A DNA stretch of 64,000 nt from Achromobacter spanius (GCF_003994415.1 NZ_CP034689.1:1178001-1242000), one strand, 5' to 3'; counted from the stretch's first letter, positions 42,465-52,935 are shown. Translations and numbers: made by a program. Notes: generated from the sequence alone by a model not told the origin.

Positions 42465-42953
42465 TCAGTGGCGAGGCTCGTGGACCGAGTCATACGGCGT
42501 GTCGTCGTCCTCGTCGTCCTCATCCTCGTCGTCTTCCTCTTCCTGTGCGGTCGGATCCGGCTGCGGTTCCTCGGTCAGGGCGAAGGGCAGCACGTCTTCC
42601 AGATTGTCGGACCACGCGGACTCTTCGCCGTCGTGGTCCAGTTTGATGAAGCGTTCGCCTTCGTTCAAGGAAATCTGCACGGCCCACAGGTAGAGGCAAT
42701 CGTAGGTGTCGTCATCGGCATGCGGCAGGCCGCCGCGATTGCCCAGCAGGCGCGAGCCCGCGCCGCCCATCTGGACGTGGGTCTGCTCTTCGTCCGCTTC
42801 GGCGCCTTCGTCCAGCGGGACACCGAACGTGACCCACTCGGTGCCTTCATCGCCCAGGATCACTTCGGCCAGCACGGGCTTGCCCAGGTAGGCGCTGAGC
42901 GCATCGGCGGTCTTGGCCAGCATGTCCAGTTCGGAGGTACTGAAATGGGTCAC
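42465..42953 (-). CDS. Acidic protein of unknown function
   Basis: I do not recognise a named family. From a GTG at 42953 the protein is about 162 aa; an ATG at 42923 is equally possible and neither has a clear ribosome-binding site. The central part (YLGKPVLAEVILGDEGTEW, CLYLWAVQISLNEGERFIKL) looks like a compact soluble fold. The C-terminal ~35 residues are a run of Glu/Asp encoded by GAN-type triplets (about 42495-42550). No signal peptide or membrane segment is visible. It is isolated between an importer operon and an EamA transporter. Confidence 0.6.
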   Translation of the reverse strand: MTHFSTSELDMLAKTADALSAYLGKPVLAEVILGDEGTEWVTFGVPLDEGAEADEEQTHVQMGGAGSRLLGNRGGLPHADDDTYDCLYLWAVQISLNEGERFIKLDHDGEESAWSDNLEDVLPFALTEEPQPDPTAQEEEDDEDEDDEDDDTPYDSVHEPRH

Positions 42954-43289
42954 GGAGGCGGGGGGGTGGCAGAGGCGGACATGAAGGGATTCCTGGGCGC
43001 GATGAAGCCGCGACGGCACGGCAAGATACATAAAGTCAGGCGCTATTGTCGCGCGATCGGCGTTGCGTTGCATCCGACGCTTGGATGACGCGGCGTGACA
43101 AGGCTGTCAGGCTGGCGCGGGCTTGGGCTGCAATCGTGATTCAGGCGTAATGCCCTGCGCCGTCGTTCCGGCATGCTCGGCCCGCGGCGCTATCCGGATG
43201 GTGTACGGCGACGACACACCGTCATTCGGACTGGGCCTACACTTGCGGCCTGTTCCGATATTCCCACTACGCATCACCGTCCTCCGTCC

Positions 43290-44216
43290 ATGACGCCCTC
43301 AGAACCTTCCGCCATTCCCGCCCGCTATCTGCTGTTTCCGCTGCTGGCGGCCCTGATCTGGTCGATCAATATGATCGTTACCAAGATGGCCGCCGGCGTC
43401 ATCTCTCCTGCCGTCATCGGGTTTTACCGCTGGGCGCTGGCCGGCGCCGTGCTGACCCCGTTCGCCTTGCGGGGCGTGTGGACGCAACGCCGCCTGATCT
43501 GGCCCTATCTGCCGAAATTCGCCGTGCTGGGCGGCTTGGGCATGGCGCTATACCAGGGGCTGGCCTATGTGGCGGCTTCCAGCACCACGGCCACCAACAT
43601 GGGCATCATCACCGCCATGATCCCGCTCTTGACCATCGCGGTGGGCACGGTGGTGCTGCGCCAGCGGCCCACGCTGATGGCGATGCTGGGCGGTGTGGTG
43701 TCGCTGGCGGGCCTGGCCTTGCTGATCGGCGAAGGGGACCCCGCCCGGCTGTTGTCCGTGGGCGCGAACCCCGGCGACCTGCTGATGGGGCTGGCCGCGC
43801 TGGCCTATGCGCTGTACGGGGTTTTGTTGCGCCGCTGGGGCTTGCCGGTGGGGCCGTGGGTGTCGCTATACGTGCAGATCGGCTTCGGCGTGCTGTTCCA
43901 ACTGCCCGCGTTCCTGATGGCCGCGCCATCGCCGCTGAATGCCGACAACGTGCCGCTGGTGCTGTATGCCGCGATTTTCCCGTCCCTGTTCGCGCCCTTC
44001 CTGTGGATGCAGGGCGTCAAGCACCTGGGCCCCAACCGCGCCAGCATTTTCCTGAACCTGATGCCGGTGGGTACGGTGGCCATCGCGTCGGTCTTCCTGG
44101 GCGAAAAGCCGCATCTGTTCCACATCGTGGGCGGTTTGCTGGCGCTGGCGGGCGTGATGCTGGCGCAGATGCGCACGCCTCGCCTGGGTGGGCGCGCAGG
44201 CAAAGCGGCGGGTTGA
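43290..44216 (+). CDS. EamA-family (DMT) transporter
   Basis: This 308-aa inner-membrane protein has ten hydrophobic segments in two EamA repeats: LLAALIWSINMIVTKMAAG, GLAYVAASSTTATNMGIITA in the first half and LMGLAALAYALYGVLLRRW, LGPNRASIFLNLMPVGTVA in the second. Family members export amino acids or other metabolites; the substrate cannot be read here. I chose the ATG at 43290 because it starts just before the first membrane segment. The gene is followed 86 bp later by ettA. Confidence 0.88.
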   Translation: MTPSEPSAIPARYLLFPLLAALIWSINMIVTKMAAGVISPAVIGFYRWALAGAVLTPFALRGVWTQRRLIWPYLPKFAVLGGLGMALYQGLAYVAASSTTATNMGIITAMIPLLTIAVGTVVLRQRPTLMAMLGGVVSLAGLALLIGEGDPARLLSVGANPGDLLMGLAALAYALYGVLLRRWGLPVGPWVSLYVQIGFGVLFQLPAFLMAAPSPLNADNVPLVLYAAIFPSLFAPFLWMQGVKHLGPNRASIFLNLMPVGTVAIASVFLGEKPHLFHIVGGLLALAGVMLAQMRTPRLGGRAGKAAG

Positions 44217-44302
44217 CGGCGCTGTTCCGTCCCTGACGCGCGCCTGTCAGGGTTCCGGCCTACAATCGACGGTTCATCAGCTTTCTTTCCCTATACGAGC
44301 CC

Positions 44303-45976
<1,674 letters not shown>

Positions 45977-46024
45977 GCCAAAAAATCCCGGCGATGAACT
46001 GACCCCCAGAAGTTGGACGGTCAA

Positions 46025-46864
46025 CTAAAGCCCGAAGGTCTGAGCTCGGTATTGCACCGGGCTCAGGCCTTTTAGCTTGAGCTTGATGCGATTGTGATTG
46101 TAGTAATGGATGTACTGCCGGATGCCGGCCTGCAACTGCTCGATGCTCTCGAAGCGGTTGAGGTGGAAGAACTCTGCTTTGAGCGTGCCGAAGAAGCTTT
46201 CCATGGCGGCATTGTCCAGGCAGTTGCCCTTGCGTGACATGCTCTGCGTGACGGACCGGGCGGCCAGCATGCGCCGGTAGATGGGCTGCTGGTATTGCCA
46301 GCCCTGGTCGGAGTGCAGCACGGGGCGCTCCGTCGGCCGCAGCCGCGCCAGCGCCTTCTTCAGCATGCTGCCCACGAGCTTGAACACCGGCCGCAGAGCG
46401 GTCTCGTAGGCCACGATCTCGCCGTTGTACAGGTCCATCACCGGCGACAGGTACAGCTTCTCGCCACGCACGTTGAACTCGGTCACGTCGGTGACCCACT
46501 TCTCGTTCGGACGCTCGGCCTCGAAGCGACGCGCCAACACGTTGGCCGCCACATGATGCGACTGACCTCGGTATGACCGGTACTTCTTGGCGCGCACGAG
46601 CGACTTCAAGCCCAGCGCCTGCATCAGCTTCTGCACCGTCTTGTGATTCACCAGCTCACCTGCCTGGCGCAGCACCGCCGTGATCCGGCGGTAACCATAG
46701 CGGCCCTTGTGCTGCGCATAGACCGCGTCGATGCGCTGCTTGAGCTCGGCGTACGGGTCCACGGCGCCAAGCGCCTTCAGGTGGTAATAGAACGTGCTGC
46801 GCGACAGCTTGGCTGCTCTCAGCAATAGCGCCAGCGGATGACGATGCCTCAACCCTTGGACCAT
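46025..46864 (-). CDS. IS3-family transposase OrfB (DDE integrase domain)
   Basis: This is the catalytic part of the IS3-type transposase. It has the rve fold with the DDE triad: Asp in KWVTDVTEF, Asp in VLHSDQGWQYQ and Glu in NAAMESFFGTLKAE, preceded by a HTH_21 region (GRYGYRRITAVLRQAGELVN). In this family OrfB is mostly made as an OrfAB fusion by -1 frameshifting. orfB overlaps orfA by 16 bp, and GAAAAAG in the end of orfA is a possible slippage site. Alone it could start at the ATG at 46864. Confidence 0.93.
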   Translation of the reverse strand: MVQGLRHRHPLALLLRAAKLSRSTFYYHLKALGAVDPYAELKQRIDAVYAQHKGRYGYRRITAVLRQAGELVNHKTVQKLMQALGLKSLVRAKKYRSYRGQSHHVAANVLARRFEAERPNEKWVTDVTEFNVRGEKLYLSPVMDLYNGEIVAYETALRPVFKLVGSMLKKALARLRPTERPVLHSDQGWQYQQPIYRRMLAARSVTQSMSRKGNCLDNAAMESFFGTLKAEFFHLNRFESIEQLQAGIRQYIHYYNHNRIKLKLKGLSPVQYRAQTFGL

Positions 46865-47373
46865 TTGCGCTTTTTCACCAGCGCTTCGGTCCGTTCCGCT
46901 TGGATCAAGGCATCGAGTTTTTTTAGGTAATCGAGCTCCGCTCGCAGGTACGCGTTCTCTTCGCGCAACTGCTTCTCTGTCATGTCCTTGGCTGTTGGCT
47001 CGGGTGGATACTTGTGTGGCATGGCGGGGCTATCTCGACGTCTGGGCGCCAATGCGCCCATTCCGCCCTCATCATACCCACGACGCCATTTGCCGATGGC
47101 CCCGGAATCGCCCAAGTTGTAAACCGCCACAGCCTGCCTGTCCGACAAGCCGTCCTGCTCGATGCGCTTCAACACCTCAAATTTGAATTGCGCCGAATAC
47201 CGCTTGCGCGGCCTGACTAAACCAGCCCGTCCATGCAGTTGGTAGACAGCCACCCATCGCCGCAGCAACGCATAGTCCACGCCGACCTCCCGCGCCACTT
47301 CCGCATAACTATGCTGTTCAGACAGATACCGCCGGACAGCGTCCAGCTTGAACTGCTCGTCGTACTTTGCCAT
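46849..47373 (-). CDS. IS3-family transposase OrfA
   Basis: This 174-aa DNA-binding part of the IS3-type transposase has two helix-turn-helix regions (YDEQFKLDAVRRYLSEQHSY, and YSAQFKFEVLKRIEQDGLSD) and a C-terminal leucine-zipper-like coiled coil (EKQLREENAYLRAELDYLKKL). Two HTH units in a long OrfA are typical of the IS150 group. I chose the ATG at 47373, 29 bp inside the right inverted repeat. Confidence 0.92.
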   Translation of the reverse strand: MAKYDEQFKLDAVRRYLSEQHSYAEVAREVGVDYALLRRWVAVYQLHGRAGLVRPRKRYSAQFKFEVLKRIEQDGLSDRQAVAVYNLGDSGAIGKWRRGYDEGGMGALAPRRRDSPAMPHKYPPEPTAKDMTEKQLREENAYLRAELDYLKKLDALIQAERTEALVKKRKWSKG

Positions 47374-47458
47374 GCAAAAAACCCCCGAAGGATGGATCAA
47401 AGTCCAACTTTCGGGGGTCAGTTCACGACGCCGGGATTTTTTTGTGGGCCTATCCCTT

Positions 47459-47648
47459 GTAGGATGGGTGAAGCGCGGTACGGTTTGCACAAATACCCCG
47501 CCGCCCAACGCGCGCAACCCATCACGCAACCCATCACGCAACCATCGCGTTATGGCCAATCTCCCTCATGGTCCACCGTTGCTTGATGGGTTGCGCGCGT
47601 TCGATATCGCATTCTTTTCTTTGTCGTGTCGCGCTTCACCCATCCTAC
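47459..47648. repeat. Two-hairpin intergenic repeat, copy 2
   Basis: Same design as the element at 6235: outer arms GTAGGATGGGTGAAGCGCG (from 47459) and GCGCTTCACCCATCCTAC (to 47648), inner arms CGCGCGCAACCCATCA (47509) and TGATGGGTTGCGCGCG (47584-47599). The outer/inner spacers are 31 and 30 nt but share no clear sequence with the other copies. The centre holds a small tandem duplication of CGCAACCCATCA. It fills most of the gap between the split ettA terminator and the hydrolase gene. Confidence 0.85.
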
Positions 47649-47690
47649 GACCTGCTGTAGATTCTAGGCACCACTTGGGAGCCACTCATC

Positions 47691-48224
47691 ATGCTGCTGC
47701 AAGCCTCCGATTCCACGTTACTCATCGTCGATATGCAGGGCCGGCTGATGCCCGCCATCCACGATAACGAAGCCGTGCTGCATAACGCGCACAAGCTCGC
47801 GCAAGCCGCGCGGATACTTGATGTGCCGGTTGTCGCGACGGAACACCACGGCAAGATGCTTGGCGTTACCGTAGACCCGCTACGTGATCTTGTGCAATCC
47901 ACTTTCCAGAAAATGCACTTCTCTTCCACGCGCGAACCTGGCTTTGAAGCGTGGTTGCCGGCGGCGCGAAAAACAATTCTGGTGGCCGGTTGCGAAGCGC
48001 ATATCTGCGTGCTGCAAACGGTGATCGGCCTGGCGGACATGGGCTACAACGCGGTGCTGGTGTCGGACGCCGCGGGGTCGCGCAAACCGTCGGACCATCA
48101 TGCCGCGCTGCGTCGCGCGCGGGCGCATGGCGCGGATATCGTCACGTCGGAAATGGCCATATTTGAGTGGATGGAAACTTGCGAGCACCCGCGTTTTCGC
48201 GATGTGTTACGTCTGGTCAAATAG
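47691..48224 (+). CDS. Isochorismatase-family hydrolase
   Basis: This 177-aa cysteine hydrolase has the family triad: Asp in LLIVDMQGRL, Lys in HHGKMLG, and Cys in GCEAHICVLQT. Members cleave amides or vinyl ethers (nicotinamidase, isochorismatase, YcaC types). The short size and HICVLQT motif are closest to the YcaC/YrdC-like group of unknown substrate. The gene stands alone, preceded by the repeat element. Confidence 0.85.
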   Translation: MLLQASDSTLLIVDMQGRLMPAIHDNEAVLHNAHKLAQAARILDVPVVATEHHGKMLGVTVDPLRDLVQSTFQKMHFSSTREPGFEAWLPAARKTILVAGCEAHICVLQTVIGLADMGYNAVLVSDAAGSRKPSDHHAALRRARAHGADIVTSEMAIFEWMETCEHPRFRDVLRLVK

Positions 48225-48415
48225 CCGACGCGGCTTGCAACATCGTCCCTGGGGCGTGCAAAGATTCTCTCGCTGTTTGACACAATTCCTGGGCAAACCT
48301 AACACCCCGGCCCCCGATATTTTGAGATCCTGAAGCTTCTAAACCCAAAAGGGGATCGCGCGCTCGCGTCAGATCCATGGTGCGGCCCCCGGGGTACAAG
48401 AATAGGAGCCTCATC

Positions 48416-48640
48416 ATGAAAATCGCATCTCTTTCCAAAATCTGTGTCGCACTGGCGATGACCGCCGCCATGGCTGGCTGCTCGTCCTGGGACGGCATGA
48501 GCCATCGTCAAAAGAGCACGGTGGGCGGGGCCGCGTTGGGTGGCGTCGCGGGCGCCGTGATCACCAATGGCGGCGTGCTCGGTACGGTTGGCGGAGCAGC
48601 GATCGGTGGCGTGATCGGCGATCAGGTCGGCAAGCACTAA
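48416..48640 (+). CDS. osmB: OsmB-like glycine-zipper lipoprotein
   Basis: This 74-aa small lipoprotein has signal MKIASLSKICVALAMTAAM and lipobox MAGC (Cys 22). The mature part carries a glycine-zipper (GGAALGGVAGAVITNGG, GTVGGAAIGGVIGDQVGKH) nearly identical in pattern to E. coli OsmB, an osmotically and sigma-S-induced outer-membrane lipoprotein. AATAGGAG precedes the ATG at 48416; an ATG 13 codons upstream would spoil the signal peptide. A strong terminator follows. Confidence 0.8.
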   Translation: MKIASLSKICVALAMTAAMAGCSSWDGMSHRQKSTVGGAALGGVAGAVITNGGVLGTVGGAAIGGVIGDQVGKH

Positions 48641-48656
48641 ACGCCTGCCCAATATG

Positions 48657-48687
48657 CAAAATGCCCGGCACTGCCGGGCATTTTTTT
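48657..48687. terminator. Rho-independent terminator between osmB and minE
   Basis: ATGCCCGGCA and TGCCGGGCAT form a perfect stem with a 1- to 3-nt loop followed by seven T on the plus strand and four T on the minus strand. It ends the osmB transcript and can also end the convergent min operon. Confidence 0.9.
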
Positions 48688-48714
48688 GTGGCCGCGCAGG
48701 GCAGCCAAGCCGCA

Positions 48715-48972
48715 TCACGGTTCGTTTTGCGGCATCTCGATCTTCACTTCCAACACCTCAAGTGTGTCCTGGCGTTCCAGGTGCACCTTGATGTCTTCAG
48801 GGTTGATCTTCACGTATTTGGAAATCACCGCGATAAGTTCCTGCTGCAACTGCGGCAGGTAGTCGGGCGAGTCGCCGCGGCCCCGCTCGTGGGCCAGGAT
48901 GATCTGCAACCGTTCCTTCGCAACGGAAGCGGAAGTTTTCTTTTGACCAAGCAGAAACGACAGGAAGGACAT
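48715..48972 (-). CDS. minE: Cell division topological specificity factor MinE
   Basis: MinE triggers MinD ATP hydrolysis and drives the pole-to-pole oscillation that places the Z ring at mid-cell. The 85-aa protein has the N-terminal membrane-targeting and MinD-binding part (FLSFLLGQKKTSASVAKERL, then QIILAHERG) and the C-terminal topology domain (LPQLQQELIAVISKYVKIN). It starts 3 bp after the minD stop. Confidence 0.95.
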   Translation of the reverse strand: MSFLSFLLGQKKTSASVAKERLQIILAHERGRGDSPDYLPQLQQELIAVISKYVKINPEDIKVHLERQDTLEVLEVKIEMPQNEP

Positions 48973-48975
48973 TGC

Positions 48976-49791
48976 TTACTTGCCTCCGAACAGGCGTTTC
49001 AGGAAACCGGGCTTTTCGTAATCGGTAAAGCGCAGCGCTTTGTCTTCGCCCAGGTAGCGGGCAACGACGTCCTTGTAGGCTTCGGAAACGTCCGTGTCTT
49101 TCAGATGAATGGCGGGCAGGCCTTGGTTCGACGCTTGCAGCACGGCTTCCGATTCCGGGATGACGCCAATCAGCTTGATGCGCAGGATGTCTTCGATATC
49201 GCCCAAGGACAGCATTTCGCCGTCGACCACGCGCTTGGGGTTGTAGCGCGTGAGCAGCAGGAATTCCTTGACGGGTTCACCGCCATCCACCGCGCGCTTG
49301 GACTTGGCCGCGAGGATGCCCAGGATGCGATCGGAGTCGCGCACCGACGAGACTTCCGGGTTCGTCACGACGAGTGCGTCGTCGGCAAAATAGGCGGCCA
49401 TCAGCGCACCCGTTTCGATACCGGCGGGCGAGTCGCAGATGATGTATTCGAAACCCATTTCCTTCAGGTCGTTGATGACCTTTTCCACGCCTTCCTGCGT
49501 TAGCGCGTCTTTGTCGCGCGTTTGCGAGGCGGGCAGGATGAACAGGTTTTCAAGCTGCTTGTCCTTGATCAGCGCCTGGTTGAGGGTGGCTTCGCCCTGA
49601 ATCACGTTGACGAAGTCGTACACCACGCGACGCTCGCACCCCATGATGAGGTCGAGATTGCGCAGGCCGACATCGAAGTCGATGACAGCGGTCTTGTGGC
49701 CCCGCATCGCGAGGCCCGCGGAAAAACTGGCGCTCGTCGTGGTTTTACCCACGCCGCCTTTGCCGGAAGTCACCACAACAATGCGTGTCAT
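48976..49791 (-). CDS. minD: Septum-site determining ATPase MinD
   Basis: MinD is a membrane-bound ATPase that recruits MinC and responds to MinE. The 271-aa protein starts TRIVVVTSGKGGVGKTTTSA, a deviant Walker A motif with the signature Lys, and ends with the amphipathic membrane-targeting helix GFLKRLFGGK. I chose the ATG at 49791 rather than one three codons earlier because the family begins M-(T/A)-R-I. It sits between minC (155 bp upstream) and minE (3 bp downstream). Confidence 0.96.
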   Translation of the reverse strand: MTRIVVVTSGKGGVGKTTTSASFSAGLAMRGHKTAVIDFDVGLRNLDLIMGCERRVVYDFVNVIQGEATLNQALIKDKQLENLFILPASQTRDKDALTQEGVEKVINDLKEMGFEYIICDSPAGIETGALMAAYFADDALVVTNPEVSSVRDSDRILGILAAKSKRAVDGGEPVKEFLLLTRYNPKRVVDGEMLSLGDIEDILRIKLIGVIPESEAVLQASNQGLPAIHLKDTDVSEAYKDVVARYLGEDKALRFTDYEKPGFLKRLFGGK

Positions 49792-49946
49792 GACGATCAA
49801 ACCCTTATGTTCGAAGAAACCGCGTTATCGTAAAGCAAAAAGCCTGTGTAAGGCTTCTTACAGAATGTGTTGAGACTTGATGTTCGATGCTGATGTTCGA
49901 CGCTGCGATACCGCGTTGGCGCGCACGCCAAGCAGCGGCCACTGCT

Positions 49947-50867
49947 TCAGCTTTTCAAGGCTTCGATCCGCAGCGTGTCGCCATCCAGGCGCACCAGCGC
50001 CGGCTGGTTGTGCAACGTGCGGTCCAGCTTGTCTTCCACGACACGGTACACCCCTGCCACGGCCAGCAGCTCGGCGTCCAGATGCGTCGTGAAGATGCGC
50101 GCGGAGGTATCGCCGCGTGCACCTGCCATGGCCTTGCCGCGCAGAGGGCCGTAAACGTGCACATTGCCATCGGCAATGACTTCAGCGCCCTGGCTCACCA
50201 TGCCGATCACGACCAGGTCTGTGTGGCGCGCGTACACGCGCTGGCCCGAACGCAAGGGCTTGGTAATGACCAATGCCGACGCCGAGTGCGGCGTGGCCTG
50301 CGTGGGCGTGGGCGCGGAGGTGGTGCTGCTGGCTTCGCGCGCGGGCATCGGCTCGGCGGCGGGCTTGGCAGGCGTGTCGGTGGAGTCGCTAGCCGTGGCC
50401 GCGTTATCGGTGGCCGCTTTATCCGTGGCGGCGTTATCCACCGTCGACGTGTCGGTGGGCGCGGGCGCGGTTTCAACGGCGGCAGCCGGCACCGACGGCA
50501 CGGGCGTTGCCACATCATTGGGCGGCGCCGTATCCACGACCGGAGCGGGGCGCGCGGGTGGGGTGGAAAGCTCAACCGGAGCCAGGCCGGCCTCGCGCGC
50601 GGCTTTCAGGTTGGCGCCTTCGGCCACCACGCCGATCGCGGGCAGGTTGTGCGCGCGCAGCGCGTCGACCAGCGCCTTCCAATCGACTGTTTCTTCGACG
50701 CGGCTGGCGTCGATGACCACGGGTTCGTTTTCAAAGAAGCTGCCGGCATCCGCCATGCGCTTAGCCAGCGCGGCGGCGAGGCGTTCGGGGTCCGCGCTGT
50801 GCAGAACCACGCGAATGGCGTAAAGGGTGGCGCTTTTGAAGTCCAGGGCTAGGGATTCAGTATTCAT
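49947..50867 (-). CDS. minC: Septum-site determining inhibitor MinC
   Basis: MinC blocks FtsZ assembly away from mid-cell. The 306-aa protein has the N-terminal FtsZ-binding domain (residues ~1-105, LDFKSATLYAIRVVLHS), a long linker and the C-terminal beta-helix dimer and MinD-binding domain (residues ~205-306, PLRSGQRVYARHTDLVVIG). The linker of about 100 residues is rich in Ala, Thr, Pro and Asp, with near repeats of ATDNAAT. This is why the protein is longer than E. coli MinC (231 aa). Confidence 0.93.
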   Translation of the reverse strand: MNTESLALDFKSATLYAIRVVLHSADPERLAAALAKRMADAGSFFENEPVVIDASRVEETVDWKALVDALRAHNLPAIGVVAEGANLKAAREAGLAPVELSTPPARPAPVVDTAPPNDVATPVPSVPAAAVETAPAPTDTSTVDNAATDKAATDNAATASDSTDTPAKPAAEPMPAREASSTTSAPTPTQATPHSASALVITKPLRSGQRVYARHTDLVVIGMVSQGAEVIADGNVHVYGPLRGKAMAGARGDTSARIFTTHLDAELLAVAGVYRVVEDKLDRTLHNQPALVRLDGDTLRIEALKS

Positions 50868-50980
50868 CTTGATTGTGGCTGGCGGTCCGGCGCCAGGAAA
50901 ACGGCGCGCGCAACCGGCTGCGGGATGTCGGGCATGATAACCCGCGCCGGGGTGGGGTGCGCAGGGGGTAAGACGAAAGA

Positions 50981-51004
50981 AAAAAGCGCCCGAAGGCGCT
51001 TTTT
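50981..51004 (-). terminator. Rho-independent terminator downstream of glnS
   Basis: AAAAAGCGCC, CGAA and GGCGCTTTTT form a stem-loop 26 bp after the glnS stop. On the minus strand it reads as a stem followed by T6, so it ends glnS transcription before minC. Confidence 0.88.
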
Positions 51005-51029
51005 CCCGTGTTACGCACGCGCGGCGGAC

Positions 51030-52799
51030 TTAGCCTTGCGCCCAGGAGTCGCGCAGGGTAACGATGCGGTTCAGCACCGGAGCGGCTTCGGTGGAATCCT
51101 TGAGGTCGGCCGTGAAATAGCCCAGTCGCTCGAATTGCCAGGTGGCGCCCGGCGTGGCGACGGTGCCCGGTTCCAGCCAGGCCGTGACGGTCTGTTTGGA
51201 GTTCGGATTCAGGCAAGTCAGGAAATCCTTGTCGCCGCCGTCGGGACGCGCGTCGGCGAACAGGCGGTCGTACAGGTGGATCTGGGCGGCCACCGCATGG
51301 GCGGCGCTGACCCAGGTGATGTTGCCCTTGACCTTGACGCTGTCCGCGCCCGGGGTGCCGCTCTTGGTCTCGGGCAGGTATTCGGCCTGGACTTCAACGA
51401 CTTCGCCCGCTTCGTTCTTGGTGAAGCCGGTGCAGCGCACCACGTAGCCGTACTTCAGGCGCACGGTGTTGCCCGGGAACAGGCGGAAATACTTCTTCGG
51501 CGCTTCTTCGCGGAAGTCGTCGCGTTCAATCCAGAGCTCGCGCGACAGCGGAAATTCACGCACGCCGGCTTCCGGGTCGTGCGGGTTGCGCGGGGCGGTG
51601 CAGAGTTCGGTCTGGCCTTCCGGGTAGTTGGTGATCACCAGCTTGATCGGATCCAGCACGGCCACCGAGCGGGCGGCGATGGGGTCGAGGTCGTCGCGCA
51701 CGGCTTGTTCGAGCAGGCTGTAGTCAATACGCGAATCCGACTTGGACACGGCGGTGCGGTCGCAGAACAGGCGGATCGAGGCCGGCGTGTAGCCGCGCCG
51801 ACGCAGGCCGAAGATGGTCGGCATGCGGGGGTCGTCCCAGCCGTCCACATGGCCTTCGCGCACCAGTTGCAGCAGCTTGCGCTTGCTGGTGACGACGTAG
51901 CTCAGGTTCAAACGAGCGAATTCATATTGATGCGGCAGCGGCTGGGCCAGCTTGCCCAGCTCGGCCAGGCGCGCCAGGATCCAGTCGTAGAACGGGCGCT
52001 GGTCTTCGAATTCCAGCGTGCACACGCTGTGCGTGATGCCTTCCAGCGCGTCTTCCACCGGGTGCGCCCAGCTGTACATCGGATAGATGCACCATTGGTT
52101 GCCCGTGCGGTGGTGGGTGGCGTGGCGCACGCGGTACATGACCGGGTCGCGCAGGTTGATGTTGGGCGACGCCATGTTGATCTTCGCGCGCAGCACCAGG
52201 CTGCCGTCCGGATGCTTGCCGTCGCGCATTTCGCGCAGCAGGGCGATCGATTCCGCGGCCGGGCGGTTGCGCCAGGGCGAATCAGTGCCGGGTTCGGTCA
52301 GCGTGCCACGGTTGGCGCGGATTTCTTCGGGGCTTTGCGCATCGACGTAGGCATGGCCGGCTTCGACCAGGGCTTCGGCGAACTCATACATATAGCCGAA
52401 GTAGTCGCTGGCGAAGTACAGGTTTTCCTGTCCGTCGGCGGCCTTCCAGTCAAAGCCCAGCCAATGCACGGCTTCCATGATGGCGTCGACGTATTCCTGG
52501 TCTTCCTTTTCGGGATTGGTGTCGTCAAAGCGCAGATGACAGACACCGCCGAAGTCGCGCGCCAGGCCGAAGTTCACGCAGATGCTCTTGGCGTGGCCGA
52601 TGTGCAGATAGCCGTTGGGCTCCGGCGGAAAGCGCGTGCGGATGCGGGCCGGATCGGCCGTCCCCTGCGCCTGCACGTCGGCCGGGCCAGGCTTGCCCGC
52701 CCAGCGTTTGCCCTGGAAGCGATTGGCTTCAAGGTCGTCCTGGACGATGTTAAGCAGGAAATTGGATGCAGCTGGGGTCGGCGTCGTGGCGGAGGTCAT
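51030..52799 (-). CDS. glnS: Glutaminyl-tRNA synthetase
   Basis: GlnRS charges tRNA-Gln with glutamine. The 589-aa class I enzyme has the HIGH motif in PPEPNGYLHIGHAKSI, FDDTNPEKEDQEYVD, WCIYPMYSWAHP, and the second signature as VVTSKRKL (usually MSKRK, so Met is Thr here). The C-terminal anticodon-binding barrels follow. I chose the ATG at 52799 because residues from there (SNFLLNIVQDDLEANR) match the family start. It is somewhat longer than E. coli GlnS (554 aa). Confidence 0.95.
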   Translation of the reverse strand: MTSATTPTPAASNFLLNIVQDDLEANRFQGKRWAGKPGPADVQAQGTADPARIRTRFPPEPNGYLHIGHAKSICVNFGLARDFGGVCHLRFDDTNPEKEDQEYVDAIMEAVHWLGFDWKAADGQENLYFASDYFGYMYEFAEALVEAGHAYVDAQSPEEIRANRGTLTEPGTDSPWRNRPAAESIALLREMRDGKHPDGSLVLRAKINMASPNINLRDPVMYRVRHATHHRTGNQWCIYPMYSWAHPVEDALEGITHSVCTLEFEDQRPFYDWILARLAELGKLAQPLPHQYEFARLNLSYVVTSKRKLLQLVREGHVDGWDDPRMPTIFGLRRRGYTPASIRLFCDRTAVSKSDSRIDYSLLEQAVRDDLDPIAARSVAVLDPIKLVITNYPEGQTELCTAPRNPHDPEAGVREFPLSRELWIERDDFREEAPKKYFRLFPGNTVRLKYGYVVRCTGFTKNEAGEVVEVQAEYLPETKSGTPGADSVKVKGNITWVSAAHAVAAQIHLYDRLFADARPDGGDKDFLTCLNPNSKQTVTAWLEPGTVATPGATWQFERLGYFTADLKDSTEAAPVLNRIVTLRDSWAQG

Positions 52800-52935
52800 T
52801 CTTGAAAGAATAGGAAAAAGCGGCGACAAAGCGTCAATTTTGCCACGTTCCGCCACAGGGGCCTTTTTGAACCCCATGCAACCGGTTTCAAACTGTCCCC
52901 ACAGGCATGTAACTGGCTCTACACTACGGGCCATC

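Larger units (their letters stand above)
45995..47425 (-). mobile_element. IS3-family insertion sequence (IS150-like), 1431 bp
   Basis: Terminal inverted repeats of 24 bp begin TGAACTGACCCC (45995-46018, and the complement at 47402-47425) and differ at only two adjacent positions. A 3-bp target duplication CGA flanks the element (45992-45994 and 47426-47428). It carries overlapping orfA and orfB on the minus strand and both are intact. With near-perfect ends and a clean duplication, it looks complete and recent. Confidence 0.93.
45980..47443 (+). terminator. ettA terminator split by an insertion sequence
   Basis: The left arm AAAAAATCCCGG plus CGA lies at 45980-45994; the right half CGACG plus CCGGGATTTTTTT lies at 47426-47443. 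Removing the IS and one copy of the CGA duplication restores a perfect 12-bp stem with loop CGACG followed by seven T. The IS therefore landed in the loop of the ettA rho-independent terminator. Confidence 0.85.

Noticed and set aside
46025..47373. IS transposase as a broken remnant
   Set aside because: Both frames are intact, the inverted repeats are near perfect and a target duplication is present, so it looks complete.
47459..47648. Repeat array resembling a CRISPR
   Set aside because: Only inverted arms with two spacers per side, no regular direct repeats, and no cas genes in the window.
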